From Echinococcus granulosus (Eukaryota; Platyhelminthes; Cestoda; Cyclophyllidea; Taeniidae): a stretch of DNA of 64,000 bases. Shown in pieces: positions 1 to 12,318 of this stretch. Position numbers and translations under genes: made by a program. Numbering within the stretch: the first letter of the stretch is position 1; each line of letters starts with the position of its first letter. The notes under the pieces were generated by a model, which worked only from the letters and a program-made list of their open reading frames with translations, made no database searches and was not told the origin of the DNA. The stretch lies in the NCBI RefSeq assembly GCF_000524195.1, contig NW_020170496.1:124001-188000 (forward strand), read 5' to 3'.

Positions 1-34
1 CAAGGCAGACCGCACGGAAGTGCGAGACGCCTTG
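1..34 (+). CDS. possible VPS15 exon end at left edge (uncertain)
   Basis: Read from base 2 the frame is open (KADRTEVRDAL) and resembles the segment that precedes the SDP motif of VPS15 proteins. A donor at 35-36 (gtaccc) would leave phase 0, which fits the next exon at 766. A better-looking donor at 51 (gttagt) would leave phase 1 and would not join that exon in frame. The stretch is too short to decide; it could also be intron. Confidence 0.3.
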
Positions 35-765
35 GTACCCTGCTCCCTCGGTTAGTTGCCTAGGTTGCCAGTGCTATCGCTGGATGTGTTTGAAGGAGCT
101 GTGATGAAATCTAAAAGTTTTGGATATCGACTTTCATGCTCATTGTTGCTAAATGAAGTTAGCGATGTCATATCTGATACTATATCACTCCATTTAGTTA
201 GTTTTATTGGTTTAATCAGTGTCAAGGGATGTTATGTCTGTCCTGAATTAATCATACCGTGGCATTTTGCGTCAAACTTTCTGTTCCGCTCCAAATACTG
301 TGGATCTGAAGGCAGACAGCGGTCAATGTGCTGTCACGCCTATCGCAGAGAGAGCGCTTAAGAGTTTGGGTTCTTTTAAAGTCTCACGCATTTTTTTAGT
401 GGCACGTGATTGAGGTACTTCAGGTTTACATTGGTTCATGATCGAAGTGTCGGCTACTAGTCACTTAAGCGCTTCTGCCTATTTGAAACGGTGTTTTTGT
501 GCTTTGTTTGTCAATATCTAGCCTCTGTGGTGCTTGCCTTGGTTAGTAGAGGGGGTCTAAGGTTGACTAGGTGACAGAACTGTGGTAGCAGTAGTTGAAG
601 ATTGCTGTAATATCATTCACCACGAATCCAAAATAGGTTTTAGATTTTAACTAAATGTTCTTTAAAATTCCATATTCCACTTTTGTATCATTTCCACAGT
701 TTCTTTGGTGGTTTGAAGATTTTTAAACTCTGACATCTTTTTCCTCTCCCCTTTCCCACACACAG

Positions 766-1063
766 AGCGACCCCGTTGCCGAAGTTCTAAACCGCCTCCG
801 GCAGCACGAGATGACTGACCAGGCGGAGAATCAGTTGCTGCGCCTAGCACCCCTGTTGATGGGTCTGTGTCAGAGTGCAGCAGACTCCGCGGAGCCAGGC
901 TCCCGAGTCTCCTCCATGTCAGCGACTCTGAGGGCGCCCAACCAAATGGCCTACGTTGTCCCTTTGTCCAGTGGGGACCTGCCGAGAGCGAGACTCTACC
1001 CCTTGCCAGCTATTCCCTCGGGTGTGGTGTGCGTGCGACGGCCTCAGCCCATCAATTCAATCG
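766..1063 (+). CDS. PIK3R4: VPS15 exon, linker between HEAT and WD40 regions
   Basis: Acceptor cacacag at 759-765, donor gtatgt at 1064. The first 33 or so residues (SDPVAEVLNRL, then MTDQAENQLLRLAPLLMGL) follow the human pattern SDPDPE.LLRKL and MTELDEDKLLALKDFMM closely, which is the main reason to assign this stretch to VPS15. The rest (Pro/Ser rich, ending PINSI) is the poorly conserved linker. It ends in phase 1. Confidence 0.75.
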
Positions 1064-4000
1064 GTATGTATTATGAGTCGTTTATGTTTGTGCGGCACTT
1101 TTAGGCAGCTCATCGGCTACCAACATCCCGTTTTTAGGTTGACAAACTACTCAGTGACGCTTCACTGTGAATAATATCCATTCATCATAAACACACGAAA
1201 GCTTATCAAAGTGAATGCTGGCATACGACACGTCGAGGAAGTATCCATTCGCTCAGTACTAGCACAATCCCCAAATGCATCGTCATTGCTAACTCTTGGG
1301 AGGTGGCAAAATTTTCCTGCTCGAAGTTTGGATTGAAACTCTTCCGCTCACAACGGAAAGCACCTTGTTAAAACTCGTTACGTTACCTATTTCGAAAAGT
1401 GCTGAAGAATTTTCACACTTTTTTGCCCATTTATAGAACCAATTTTCAGAGACAAATCTTAAAAGAGTGAAGTCAAATGCTTGGGACCATGCTCATCCAC
1501 TGGTTGCCCAGGTGTTCACTTGATAAAAAGAACCGAAAACGAGACTTATTTAGGTTTGATATCTTCATTCAACCTTCCCAAAGTTTCTTCCACCTTACTT
1601 TCTTGGCTTCTTGTGTTTGTTTTTGTAGCTAAACGTTTGATGCCTCCTGCATCTATCACACCCATAGCAGATATTTTCGAGTTTATAAACCTGCTGGAGA
1701 CGACTTTTTTCCAAACCGAGCCCACACTACAAAACCAATTCCTGTGCTTGTTGCAAACCCCCTTTTCCACGACTTTTTGCGCGTAAGTTCGGCGGCTACC
1801 TTCACCCTAGACCGATCGGCATCCTAGTGAAGCGAGTCACGTGACACGGCCGAACACGACTAATTACTCCTTTTTCTCCTTCTGTAGCAGCTTTTTGCAA
1901 CAAAATTTTGGGAACGTTTCGGTTATTTGTTTATTTCCACTTTTTTATTTGGAACTTCTCCAACTTCATTAGCTTTAATGGCACCAACAAACGAAAGTGC
2001 TGCATGCCAATGCCTCCGAAGGGTTTCTGCGCCTGCAGCCATTATATAAAGCTGAAATCCGTAAGCTGCTAACACAAGCGAGCCTATTTAAAGCAATCGA
2101 GAAATCCAGGGGTTCTTATGCTAATTCCTTTGGCGACCGCTGTGTAAAGCAGCCTTTTCTAGCTACAATTGTACGATGCATAGGTTAGACATATGAACTC
2201 ATGCATTTTTTTCCTAATAAAAACTAACTAATCCTAGAAAACGGTGTAATTGCTATTATACGATCCACATTCCGGTCGCAACAGGGCACAAGTTTGGAAT
2301 CAAAAAGTCTAGTACTAGACAGCTCCATTCCTATTTTTTCCCCTTCCGGTTTTTATCTGTTTACTTAATTTTAATCTGATTACGGAAGAGAAGTAGAGAA
2401 TGAGCTGATTGTTGTCTTTTAAACTTGTTCCTATCTTAGCACACGCACTTTTTAGCTCTCACGACTTTCCCTGTTGATGTGGGAGTAAATCACTTGTTTA
2501 CCAAAAGTAACCCTTGACGCGTCAATCTCCAACTCTTTTATTGCCACAGCTATGCGTGATTATTCGTTGTTGAAAATGGGGGTCTTTCCGGACGTGACCC
2601 ATCCACAATTGAGTGAACCATCTCATTAGAACCCCATCTTGGGGTATTCAGAATGTTTGAACCTACGTCAAATTTTTGTATCATACAGGCTTGGTCACCG
2701 TCAGGTTCGGCGAAGGCTTCATGATATGGGGTTTTAAAATGCAAGGAAAGGCGCAGAGAACACAATAAAGAACACCGTAACGATGGCCTGACGCATGCAC
2801 CCCTATGCGAACATTTAAACAATGATATGCACTGCACAAGTTACAACGAGTCATTGAAACGAGCCACACTAAAAACCTTGCACTTGATGTGAATGCATTA
2901 CGTTCTTATTCTCCTTCAGTGTCAACTCCGGAGCTCATCAAATTGTCGTGTGAAGCAAAAACAACTCAGTATCCTCTGTAAGTCCTTTCTTACTATGTAA
3001 GTGCACTTTATGATGCTATACAGCTTTATTTTGTCTTTTTTAGCCCGTCCATGTTATGTGAAATTGAAGTTATAGTTTTTGTTAACCAGTCACATTGGAA
3101 TTAACTTAGCTTTTGAAACTGCGGTTATTTTGAGCACTTAATTCTGATTGCCTTAAAAGAATTTTAATTGATTTGTGGTTTCCTTAAGCCAAATAGTTTG
3201 GACCTTCCCCTTCAAACTCGTGACAACCCTTAAGTTATTGCTCAATCAGAATGCACCCGTTAAACGAATTTTCCTCAATAAAATGAGACGCTTTGATCTC
3301 CGTCTTTGAATCCATTACGGTCAGCGGTTGAAAGTTTCTAATGTTATCATCCCCATAGATTGTGATGTAAAAGAATCAACCTTACTTGTATGTCACCCGA
3401 TGCAATGAAATGGTAGTTTTGTTTATTCAAAGATGGAATTTCGAGAACTGATGTTCCAAAAACCCCCTGGAAGTCAAAAGCACACAAAGCAATAATTCGC
3501 TAGATTGGCCCATGGGAACCAAAATATGTAGATTGAATTAGGGAGGTGTGAGGACGCTGAAAAAAGAGGAAATTTCTGTAAAAGCTAGCAGGTTTGCTGC
3601 CAGAGATCTCTCTTGGAGGTGACTCGACCACTGTATTCTGGGGATTTCATTGGTCTAATGGTTCTCCCTTCCGAAGTAATTCATCTTTTATCTGAAGGAG
3701 GCTTAATTTTGCGAGCTGTGGGCCTAGGTACGAAAACTACCGCGTCACATGTGCGTTTTAATTTTTAAACGCAGTAGAAGTTGGTGAAAACACATGATAA
3801 AAGTGTGTTTAAAGCTCCTTCTTCCGTGATCCGGCGTTTTTTAGCTTTACTGGTGGGGCTAAACGCTCGTGATCAGCGATGAGTCAAAAGGAAGGAGGTG
3901 CTTGTATCTTACCAGATGAATGCGCTGTACTTGATTGCCAGTTAAGCAACTTTCTTCAGCTTGCACTACCTGAAATAGCTCGTACTCGCTTTTGTTGAAT

Positions 4001-7000
4001 AAATGTGGCCAGTAGTAGTCGGAGAGATTGTAGGCATTACTAATGGGTGGAGATTAATTATGGGGTGACAAAAGGTGCATACTGTTTTAGCTTTAGCTCG
4101 CTGCAATGGCTTGTGATTTGAAGGGCATCAAAAATGCATGCGATTGTTTATACACATAAACTGTAAAGCCTAGAGATGCGTCGGTCTCGTCATGGCGCTT
4201 TCTACGTATTTGTACCCTTTACTATTTTCTCATTTTCGACCCGCCCTTATGTCATGACTTGTCGATTGACATAACTTGATAGATGTGCCTCGAGCTTGAC
4301 TACTTTAGGACCCGGGCTGAGCCTAGTCCCAGAGACGCTAAACCTTCTCGTAAAATGCACCTATTGTTTAGAGAAGGTGCGGAATGCCCTAACAGAACGT
4401 ACTACCTGGAAGTGGTTTAAAGGAGTGATCCCCTTCTGGTGCCGGGTCTCCCAAAGGTAGATGCGACATTTTCATGGGGATCCTCTACTTTTTTGAATGA
4501 TGAAGAACTATGGGTCACTACTGCTCGATTAATCTCGACTTAACATATCTGGAAGAACTTTCGGTAAAGTTTCGGAGGACACACGGTGAAACAGTTGAGT
4601 TACGCCTACCTGAAATGTGAAAATCGCGAATGGTAACCAAGTGGGATCCGCGCGCCAATCTGGAAATTGGGCTACGGAAACGCTTCGTTCACTTTAAATT
4701 GTTTACCGTTTGCTTTTGTATTTCAGTGTTAAGTGAATACTTGTATCATTGGTTTGCTTCGAACGATCCACCAGCCTAATAACCCCTTCATACGTCCCAC
4801 CTTATCCTTCAAAGACCCTGGTTTGTGTGTGGCGGGTGGAGTACTCAAATTCTCACTGTGCAGACCAACACGACTTTAGGGGTTGGAAGAAAAGCTTTCC
4901 TCAGCAAGAATAGCCGACTAGTCAATAGGAAGACAGTGCGAGACCTCATACCTCATTGCATTAAAACTGACTCTTGAAAAGATTTGTGCTTTGGGCTGGG
5001 AGGGAAGGGGGAGAGCAAACCTGTCTTATCGCATATTTAATGTACCACTTGATGATATTTTCGCAACCGATGGTTTGGGTCTTACCATAGCTTCAGGCCA
5101 TCACGTGCTCATCCACGAAATAAAAGTTAGGTGGAAACAAAGATGACTCGACTCATACGTTTTATAGCAGGGAAACTCGTTGGGGCAGGATTATTGCTTA
5201 CAACTCGTAAGACACTTGAAGAAGCGTTTTACATTTATTTCTTTTATGTTACAAGAGCCGTGCAGCATTGTTTACTTACCTCGTGTTTTATTGCGAGGAT
5301 AATTAATGGTCACCTTCATGCAATCTAAATGCAGTGTGTTCTACTATCATTTCGCCATTGCGAGCCACGTCGTTTAGTTTTCAAATTTGAATGATGTTTT
5401 GCGTACAAAATTATAAAAAATGTAAGTGTCTGCTAAGTTTGGATTTGCACTATGGAATCTAGGAGGTGGCGACTAATACTGGGTAGTGTGTGTGTGCCTC
5501 TAAACTTTCTCCACCTAAAGCTACCACCGATTCAAGTAATGTCGACAGATTTCAGTTAAGGCTAGTGGTAATTACAGTTTACATTAGGCGTGGGATGGCA
5601 CTAAGTAGTAACGAACGCATACATGCTCACGCTTCCACGTAGAGCCTTCTTTCAAGTCTCACTCCGTAGTAAGATTTTACTATAACTACCTCTTCTTTAT
5701 CTTTCAGTGGTAAGCTATATTAGTAATGGAGAAGCCATCGGTCCTCTGTTCGTATTCGGTTTGAGAATCGTGCATGAGTCTTCTCTGAAGTCGATACACG
5801 GTGTATGGGTCTGGCCAGAACTTTATTGTAGGCCTATAGAAAGGTTGACGAGTGTTATTATAGAAATGACGTGATCGGGACACCATTTCACCGTGTTGGT
5901 GATCGAAACCTACGGAGACTGGAGAGTCCACGTGATGAAATTGGAATTAAATCAGATCCTTCTGTTACACATGTTTGTATGATTCGCCACCTCAGAGCTA
6001 CCATCAAAACAAAGCCCTCGTTCGTCGATATCATCTCGTCCCGCATCTGCCAGGGTCGTATTCCCTTGCCCTCCAATCCTCCTCCCAGGGCCGTGTTTGC
6101 CCGTGGTCTGACTGTTGCTGCAGTATCGACACCGAAGCCGGCCACTGCGGAGGCTCGTGGCTCTTTCGTCTCTCTCCGCGTTTCCAACAGCAGCTTTAAC
6201 GGTAGTGGTCGTCCTTCGCACACCGTCTCACCAGTTACCCTCACCTCCCCTCAGCTGCGATGTGGTGTTGCCGAGTTCCCAACGTGGGCACTGGGGGGTG
6301 GACACACTTGGCCCCGTCTACGACTTCTTGTGCATGTGCATGAGCACATGCCTGGTCATTTGAGGTAAATATGCTCCCGTAGTTTGGGTTGCAGTAATTT
6401 TTTTGCTGTTTCGACTCAACTGTATTGTTTGAAAATCCATGGTAAGGACTGCTAGATCTTATCTCGCCTCCTTCACCACCCAGTGGCAAATGCTTATTTA
6501 AATGCTAGGGTAATAGACTGTTCTTAGCCATTAACTTGATAACGGCTACTCAGGGATGTACCCATTTGAAATTTCAACGACTCATCTTTGATAGCACAGG
6601 TCCAATGTGAGATTTATTGGCCTCAGCACTGCCGATCTGATAGTTTAAAGGGCATGAAGTAGTGGCTTAGTTTGAAGGTCTACCGTAAACTAGTCTCCTT
6701 CTCATTTGTCGTCTGTTTAGAACCGAACTAGAAGTGTCTACGGTGAACTGTCGAATTCCATCTTGCTGTTTCTATCAGATAATACGATTGGCCGGATTTA
6801 TCGTTCCTAGGAATGAGTGAAGATTTCTGTTTTCTTTGCTGATTCCTATATAGGAAGGGTTTTGTTGCCGGTTGATGTTAAGGACCGCGGCGCTGTTCAA
6901 CCACTTTATATGCCGTTTTAATATTCCCACGGTTTTTTGTGCTAGGACTGCTCATGTTTGAGGTACTTTCATAAGTTACGCTGTTGATATATTAGCTTGA

Positions 7001-9454
7001 ATGATCCCAATGAAGGCAGGCTTTTTCGATTTATGACTTATTATGATCACATTTCAGGAAGGCCTTGAAGAAAGGGGATTGGATGCAAAAGTAAAATTTT
7101 CCAAACTTACTTTAATTCCTCAAAACCACCCCAAAGCTCTCGTAGATCAATGTTAACCGAATCCCTATTTACCTGTGAACCATTGTGCTATTCCTCCGAC
7201 ATCCTTGCCAACTAGGATTATCAGAGGTATAAGGAGAGCTCCCAATGTATTTAATGTTTTATCTTCCTTCCCTCCATAGCCTAGCGCTACATCCATCCAG
7301 TCGTCTGCTCGCCTCTTGCAGCAGTGGTGATGGATTTGTCAAGTTTTGGGACTGCGGACGCGCTGCCCACGCCAGTTCCAGCCAGTTGATGGCTTCCACC
7401 GATGAATTCGTCGAGCGAGTTGCCAGCGAGGATGATGAAACCACCCCAGAAACGCCTGATGATAGTTTGGTGGCTACGGAAGTGAAGATTCCAGAATGCG
7501 ATGCTGCGGATGACGACACCTTTGCTGGACGCTCCCTTCCCTCTCGATCTCTCTCCAGTTACTCGGTTCGACAACCTCAGGACGCCCTGGAGACCAAGCA
7601 GAGCTGTCGGGTAAGTCGGAAGCGTTCGGGATTTAACTACTGCCTCTTTACTCTTTTAGTGCCTTGTGTGGACAGAGAGCGGAAGCAGTGTGGCTACACT
7701 GGTCAATAACTCGGCCATTCACCTGGTGGACGACTCAGTCAGCTGTCTGCGCTCCCTCTTTCCTCTGCAGACGGCACATCACGGAAGAGCCACACACTTG
7801 ACTGCCCCGGCGACCGCTTTTTGTGGCGATGATGGAAGCCCCCTCCACTCCTACATGCTTGGTGGAACCGATCAAAATCTTCTGGTCTACTCCACAACTA
7901 GCGGAAATATTGTGGGACAGGATGTGCGAGTGAAGGAACCAGTGTGGTGGTTGAAACAGGATCGTATGCATGGTGGGTATTTTACCTTGCACTGCTTCTA
8001 TCTGTGAATAAATGAACTTATGATGGGTCGTCGGTATTGATGCTCTTGTAGGCCTTGTAACCTGTCTCGCCGTTCACAGCGGGCATACGTGGCTGGCGGC
8101 GGGCACGATTCACAGCCACGTGGTCATTTGGGATCTACGCTACCGGCGCACCATTTCGCATTTCATTTTGCCCCATAATACCAAGACATCCATGGGATTC
8201 ACTAGGCTTCAACTCTACGATTGGTATCGACGATCCTCACACTCCACACTGGTGCGCCAATTCCTCGTTTGTATTTCTGATTTTTGCGACTTCCCGTTAG
8301 AGTTTGTATGTGTACGAAATCAGAGTCATACAATTTAGGTAGTCGTAGCTTCGATTATTGCATCAAAAATAATTTGGGTGCATTTAGTCTTCACTTAGAG
8401 ACCACTGGAATCGGGTCTATGATTCAGCGGCAGTTTAAAAAGTGCGACTCGGATATTATGTTAGTCACCTTCCACCCACCATCTTGTAGATTTGTGCTGC
8501 GACAGGCCACCATAACGAAGTGGTGCTTTTCGACCTGGACGACTCTAATCCGCGCCAGGCGTCGACAACCTGCGTGGCAGCCACATGGACACAGTCTGAC
8601 ACGCATTCGAAACCTCTGATCGCGAAAAACTCCTGCCCATTGCCTAGACGTGGTGTTCTTAGTCTCCTCCTTCTCCCACCGCCGTCTACGTCTTCGTCGT
8701 CCTCGACAGCACCATCTGGTGCAGCCAATAGTGCTGCTGCATTGCCAACGCTGGTAACTGGTGGCCATGATGCTCGGCTCCGGTGCTGGAGCTTCGCTCA
8801 GCCCGACGCCTCCGCAGTTCTGTCTTGGGCGGGAACTGAGGAAATCTTTCGGCCACGTGTCTCCTTTAGGTATGCATTCTCCGTCCTAAAATCACACTAA
8901 CAAAGCCACGGAAGACCGAACTATCGGCCTGTCAATTCGAGCGTTAAAACCACCTGATTGTTAATGAAACGGAATACTGTTTGCGCTGTTGCTGTAGAAG
9001 CTCATTTGATTGAGCATTAAACCCTTTGACTTGAAGGTTACTGGTCAAACACTTAGAGCCTTATTATTGGATCACTAGTTAAGCATTAAAACCAATCAGC
9101 CACTCTTCATTTGAAATCCAAGCCCTATGACAGATTCAATTGCATGTATTTTTTGATCAGAAATACGGTTCAAACTTATTTCCTTTCCTCTGCAGCGAAA
9201 AGTTGGTCGACGGCGTACGAGTAGTAACGGAAGAGGAGTCAGTGGAAGACTACTTTCAACAGCAGCATCAATCATCCACCCCCGCCGCCTCAAAGGGTCG
9301 CCGCGGTGAGGCCTACTTCAGTCCTTTGGATGCAGGCGACGTCACAGTAGGTCACACCAATGGCGTCAGCGACCTGGCCCTCATTAGTCACTCCTCTGGG
9401 CGCGCCTTTCTCGTCTCGGCGGCCATGAACGGCGTCATGAAATTTTGGAGGTGA
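766..9454 (+). CDS. PIK3R4: PIK3R4/VPS15, class III PI3-kinase regulatory subunit (3' part)
   Basis: VPS15 is the pseudokinase-HEAT-WD40 scaffold that binds VPS34 and Beclin on endosomes and autophagic membranes to make PI3P. Only the C-terminal part lies here; kinase and HEAT regions must be left of the window. Exons I can join: 766-1063, an exon ending at 6364 (start unclear), 7280-7610, 7660-7972, 8052-8251, 8490-8869 and 9196-9454 (TGA). From 6364 onward all phases agree. Landmarks shared with human PIK3R4: the helical segment after SDP, LLVHVHEH (human LLVAHLHEH), a first WD blade ending FVKFWD, a CLAVHSG/VVIWDLR blade, GHHNEVVLFDLDD (human GNNEVSMWDMETG), an EKLVDGVRVV segment and the terminal blade GVMKFWR. 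The exon(s) linking 1063 to 6364 were not found. The 8252 donor (gtgcgc) is weak. Confidence 0.88.
1064..5995 (+). other. long VPS15 intron or introns, 4.9 kb
   Basis: No convincing coding stretch. Human VPS15 has about 120 more residues between the 766-1063 exon and the LLVAHLHEH segment, so a small, divergent exon may be hidden here or in 5700-6000. The sequence is AT-rich with scattered short open frames that lack family resemblance. No intact mobile element was recognised. Confidence 0.5.
5996..6364 (+). CDS. PIK3R4: VPS15 exon leading into the first WD40 blade (5' end uncertain)
   Basis: The frame is open to a donor at 6365 (ag/gtaaat). Its last codons (HTWPRLRLLVHVHEHMPGHL) match the segment just before blade 1 of VPS15, W-RP-LLVAHLHEH in human. 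The split codon AG+C joins 7280 in phase. The upstream 90 or so residues are Ser/Pro/Arg rich and not conserved. The true acceptor could be at 5995, at 6122 (gctgcag) or elsewhere; neither matches the phase left by the 766-1063 exon, so another exon probably intervenes. Confidence 0.65.
7280..9454 (+). CDS. PIK3R4: VPS15 WD40 propeller exons
   Basis: Five exons (7280-7610, 7660-7972, 8052-8251, 8490-8869, 9196-9454) read through in phase and build most of the propeller. Blade ends visible are FVKFWD, VVIWDLR, VVLFDLDD, LRCWSF and GVMKFWR. The first exon adds a Ser/Asp/Glu-rich, probably disordered insert of about 75 residues after FVKFWD. A Ser-rich tract at about 8680-8730 is another low-complexity insert. 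The introns are short (49, 79, 238 and 326 nt). The stop TGA at 9452-9454 directly follows the last blade, as in human VPS15, which also ends with its last WD unit. Confidence 0.88.
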
Positions 9455-9806
9455 AAAGAACGGCAGTCTCGACCATCTGAATGTGTTTGCATTTTCTAGC
9501 CACAACTGATTATGTAGTTTCTTGATTTGATTTGTACCTCAAGTGAAAATGTCTTTCAATGCCAGAATCCCTACTTGGACTAAAACGTCGATCTGGATCT
9601 GTATAAGCATGTTTTTAGACTTAACTGGGTGGGATAGGATTTCAGAAGCAGAAAAGGCAACCCCCGACCTCAGGCTTAAAATGATAGAGCTTAAACTGAT
9701 GTGGTCATTTGTTCTATCGCCTACTTGTTTGCAGCAAGTAGAAATGGCAATATGAGCTACACGGAACAGGATGACGTGAGTTGGAGGAGGATCATCACCA
9801 CGTTTG

Positions 9807-9812
9807 TTTATT
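9807..9812 (-). terminator. AATAAA poly(A) signal on minus strand, probably RBM15-like gene
   Basis: TTTATT on the plus strand, about 360 nt past the minus-strand stop at 10173. It lies inside the presumed VPS15 3' UTR. Confidence 0.35.
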
Positions 9813-10014
9813 CATAGGTGATAGGGAACTGATCCAGGAAATTTGCCGAGAATGACGCGAAGGGACCGGTGTGCTGGCCGAGTTCTTGTCCGTAGATTGA
9901 GGCGGTCAGTCCCCCTGGAGAAGGCTAATCAGCGCTGAATCGTCGACACCTAGTCAACTTACCGATTTTGCGTCATCTTCTCAAACTTGAGTGGATAAAT
10001 TGTACATATTGAAC

Positions 10015-10020
10015 AATAAA
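10015..10020 (+). terminator. AATAAA poly(A) signal, probably VPS15
   Basis: Canonical hexamer about 560 nt downstream of the VPS15 stop and the first clear one on this strand. Confidence 0.45.
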
Positions 10021-10172
10021 ATGAGGACAATCTGAGTTTGGCTACGCCGTCTAGCACTCAAGCACTTATTATAATAGCCAAAGGCCTGTCCTACCTGGAA
10101 ATGAACACATGTACCCGCATAAGTAGCAAAAGTGGATATTATCGATAGCGCATTGGCAAAAAATGAAACACT

Positions 10173-12318
10173 TCAGTTGCGGAGTAGTAAGAGCACCAGA
10201 AAGTCGTCAACAAATGCCAGTCCAGAGGAAAGTCTAGGCGCAGCGAACTTCAAAAGACTGAGGGAAAAACTACTCGGTGTGAGCAAAAGCAGGGTATACT
10301 TGTGAAATCCCTCCTCCTCACCGCTATTCGCAGTTCCAGTAGGCAACGGGGTAAGAAATCCCGCTCTTTGCTTCAAGCGCAGATATGAAACGAGGCAGGT
10401 AAGTGGCCTTTTTACAAAGTTCGGCTTCGAGTCATCCCCTTCATCCTTGTCCTTTTCCTCTTCAACATTTTCCTCCTGATTCGGAAGCGCTAACAGGATC
10501 GAGAAGGGCGGTGACGAGGAGGAGGGATCTCCGAGGGCCCCGTTGATCTGTTCTACTGCGTCTGCCATCCATGAGGCCTCCGTCCGCGCCTGATGGGCCA
10601 TCTGGAAGCGTAGAACTCCCCCAAAGGAGGAAAAAGCAGGTGATTGGGGCAATTCCTTTGCTAGGCGTTCGTCTCCAACAACATGAAGGCACCTAAATCG
10701 AAACACTGACTTTTTGGTGTAGAGACGAGCAAACCAGAGGTGGGGACGAAGAAACGCTTCCAGATCAGACATGGTAATGATGGAAGAGAGGACAGGGTCG
10801 CTAAGGTCTGTCATGTCGGGTCGGAGAAGGCTATCGATCGGTGAGGCACCACGACCCCCAAAACGAGAAATAGGAGCCAAACGTCGGGGCGGTGGGCCCA
10901 TGGCTAATCGCTGCTGCCGAGTGGAATCGATCGGCCGGGGCTGTCGCCGTAGTCGTACATCTTCAGCGGAAGAAGGTGCAAACGCGGAAGCGTTACTTTC
11001 ATTGTTTCCCATTGGAGCACGCATGAGATCAAACGCAGCAGCAACGAATTGATTCGGAAAGGGTAGAGAGGGGATGAGTTCAGGCACGATGGGGAAAGTG
11101 GAGGGGAGGGGAATGAGTGAGGACTGTCTAGGTGCGGAGAGTACATCTTTCTGAATGTCACCTTCAATGAAATCCACCATTAATCTGCGATCTGGATAAC
11201 GCAGAGCCAGTGCTTTCAGCTGCTGATTCACCTCCTCAGCTACCTCAGTGCTTTGGAACACTGCCGTGGCATAGTTTTGCCTAAATTCCCAGTCCAGTTT
11301 GACCAGCGTTCCAAACTGATTAAGAAAGCATTCCAGCTCTTCGGTATCTCGCCAATTGTCTAGTCCACTGATGTATAAGACATTAGAAATGAGGGGTTTT
11401 CCGTAGCCGATCTTGCAGTGGTAGGAACGCACACAATTCCCACTCATTTTATTTTTTGCTACCACTGCCATATCAACATTGGCAAAGCGAACGAAAGCGT
11501 AGGCATGTGAGGAACTGGGATGCTTGACATCAATCTGCTCAACAACTCCATAGCGTTCAAAAGCCTCGCGAACCTCAGCTTCTGTGATGTCGGGCTCCAA
11601 GCTGCCGACAAAGAGAGTTCTTGTGGCTTTGGGGTCGTTCAGAGGCTCAGATTCCATAGATCCAGGTCGACTTCCGCGGCCGGAATAGTGAGAATGACGA
11701 CTGGGCGTACGCAGCGGCGAACGAGAACGATCGTCAAAGGGAGAAGGGCGGAGTGACGAGTGCTTGGGCGACGAGCGTGGTCGGTGCGGGGATGACTCTT
11801 CGCGATTTCCTGACCCATGTATAACAGGTTCCCTTTCATCCCAAATTTCTACACTGAAAGCTCTGTCGTGAATGTAGACCCGGTGTTTGCACCTGTACGC
11901 ACGATGGGCATCACGAGAGTGACTAAAATTAGAATCGCACTTATGAGATATTATAACGTGGGTATTTATTCAAGTAAGGAATACTAAATGCAAACGTAAG
12001 CTATACGGAATTGCAAAAATTAGCATTGTGTATAGGCATGTACCGAAAGTATATAATTGCAAGCCTTCTTTCGGAGGATTTAAAAATACGGATATCCACA
12101 TCACCAAATGTTGAGAAAGCATCATGCAAATGTTCCTGTATGGTATCAATGTCAAACTTTAAGGAGATTTTACGGACACATAGGGCTCGGTAGTTCGGCT
12201 TCTGATAGGAACTCGTTTCAGAGCCATGTGTTTCGATTGAACGCTCACAGCGCCGCCTTGAACCACTCTCTCGGCTGCTCTTGGAGTTCGTTTCACGCTT
12301 ACTATCGTCCCGTCCCAT
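10173..12318 (-). CDS. RBM15: RBM15/spenito-like SPEN-family protein (3 RRMs + SPOC)
   Basis: RBM15-type proteins recruit the m6A methyltransferase complex to RNA and act in splicing and nuclear export. Two exons: 12318-12044 (ATG at 12318) and 11922-10173, joined by a 121-nt intron in phase 2; 674 aa. RRM1 is at about residues 42-120 (NYRALCVRKI, FSTFGDVDIRI, then across the junction into RVYIHDRAFSVEIW), RRM2 about 193-265 (TRTLFVGSLEPDITEAEV, YAFVRF), RRM3 about 271-345 (NVLYISGLDNW, TAVFQS). An RS/PS-rich linker separates RRM1 from RRM2. A SPOC domain fills about 485-674 (RCLHVVGDERLA, ILLALPN, LVSYLRLKQRAG, VDDFLVLLLLRN). It is compact beside human RBM15 (about 977 aa) and lacks the long N-terminus. 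Three RRMs plus SPOC favour RBM15/nito over SPEN/SHARP. An extra 5' exon cannot be excluded. Confidence 0.9.

Larger units (their letters stand above)
9455..10172. other. convergent 3' region between VPS15 and RBM15-like gene
   Basis: No coding potential was seen. The stretch should hold the 3' UTRs of both genes, which point toward each other. Plus-strand AATAAA is at 10015-10020 and the minus-strand signal at 9812-9807, so the two transcripts may overlap by about 200 bases. Confidence 0.5.

Noticed and set aside
1997..2188. Open frame with YKAEIRKLLTQASLF, slightly like the helical segment of VPS15
   Set aside because: An exon starting at the nearby acceptor would be phase 0, which does not fit the phase-1 end of the 766-1063 exon, and the similarity is only a few residues.
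5131..5328. 65-codon plus-strand open frame
   Set aside because: Lies in the VPS15 intron region, no splice context, no family resemblance, hydrophobic by AT-rich composition.
6241..6489. Minus-strand frames over 5888-6489
   Set aside because: Shadows of the VPS15 exon on the other strand; the plus-strand LLVHVHEH match decides.
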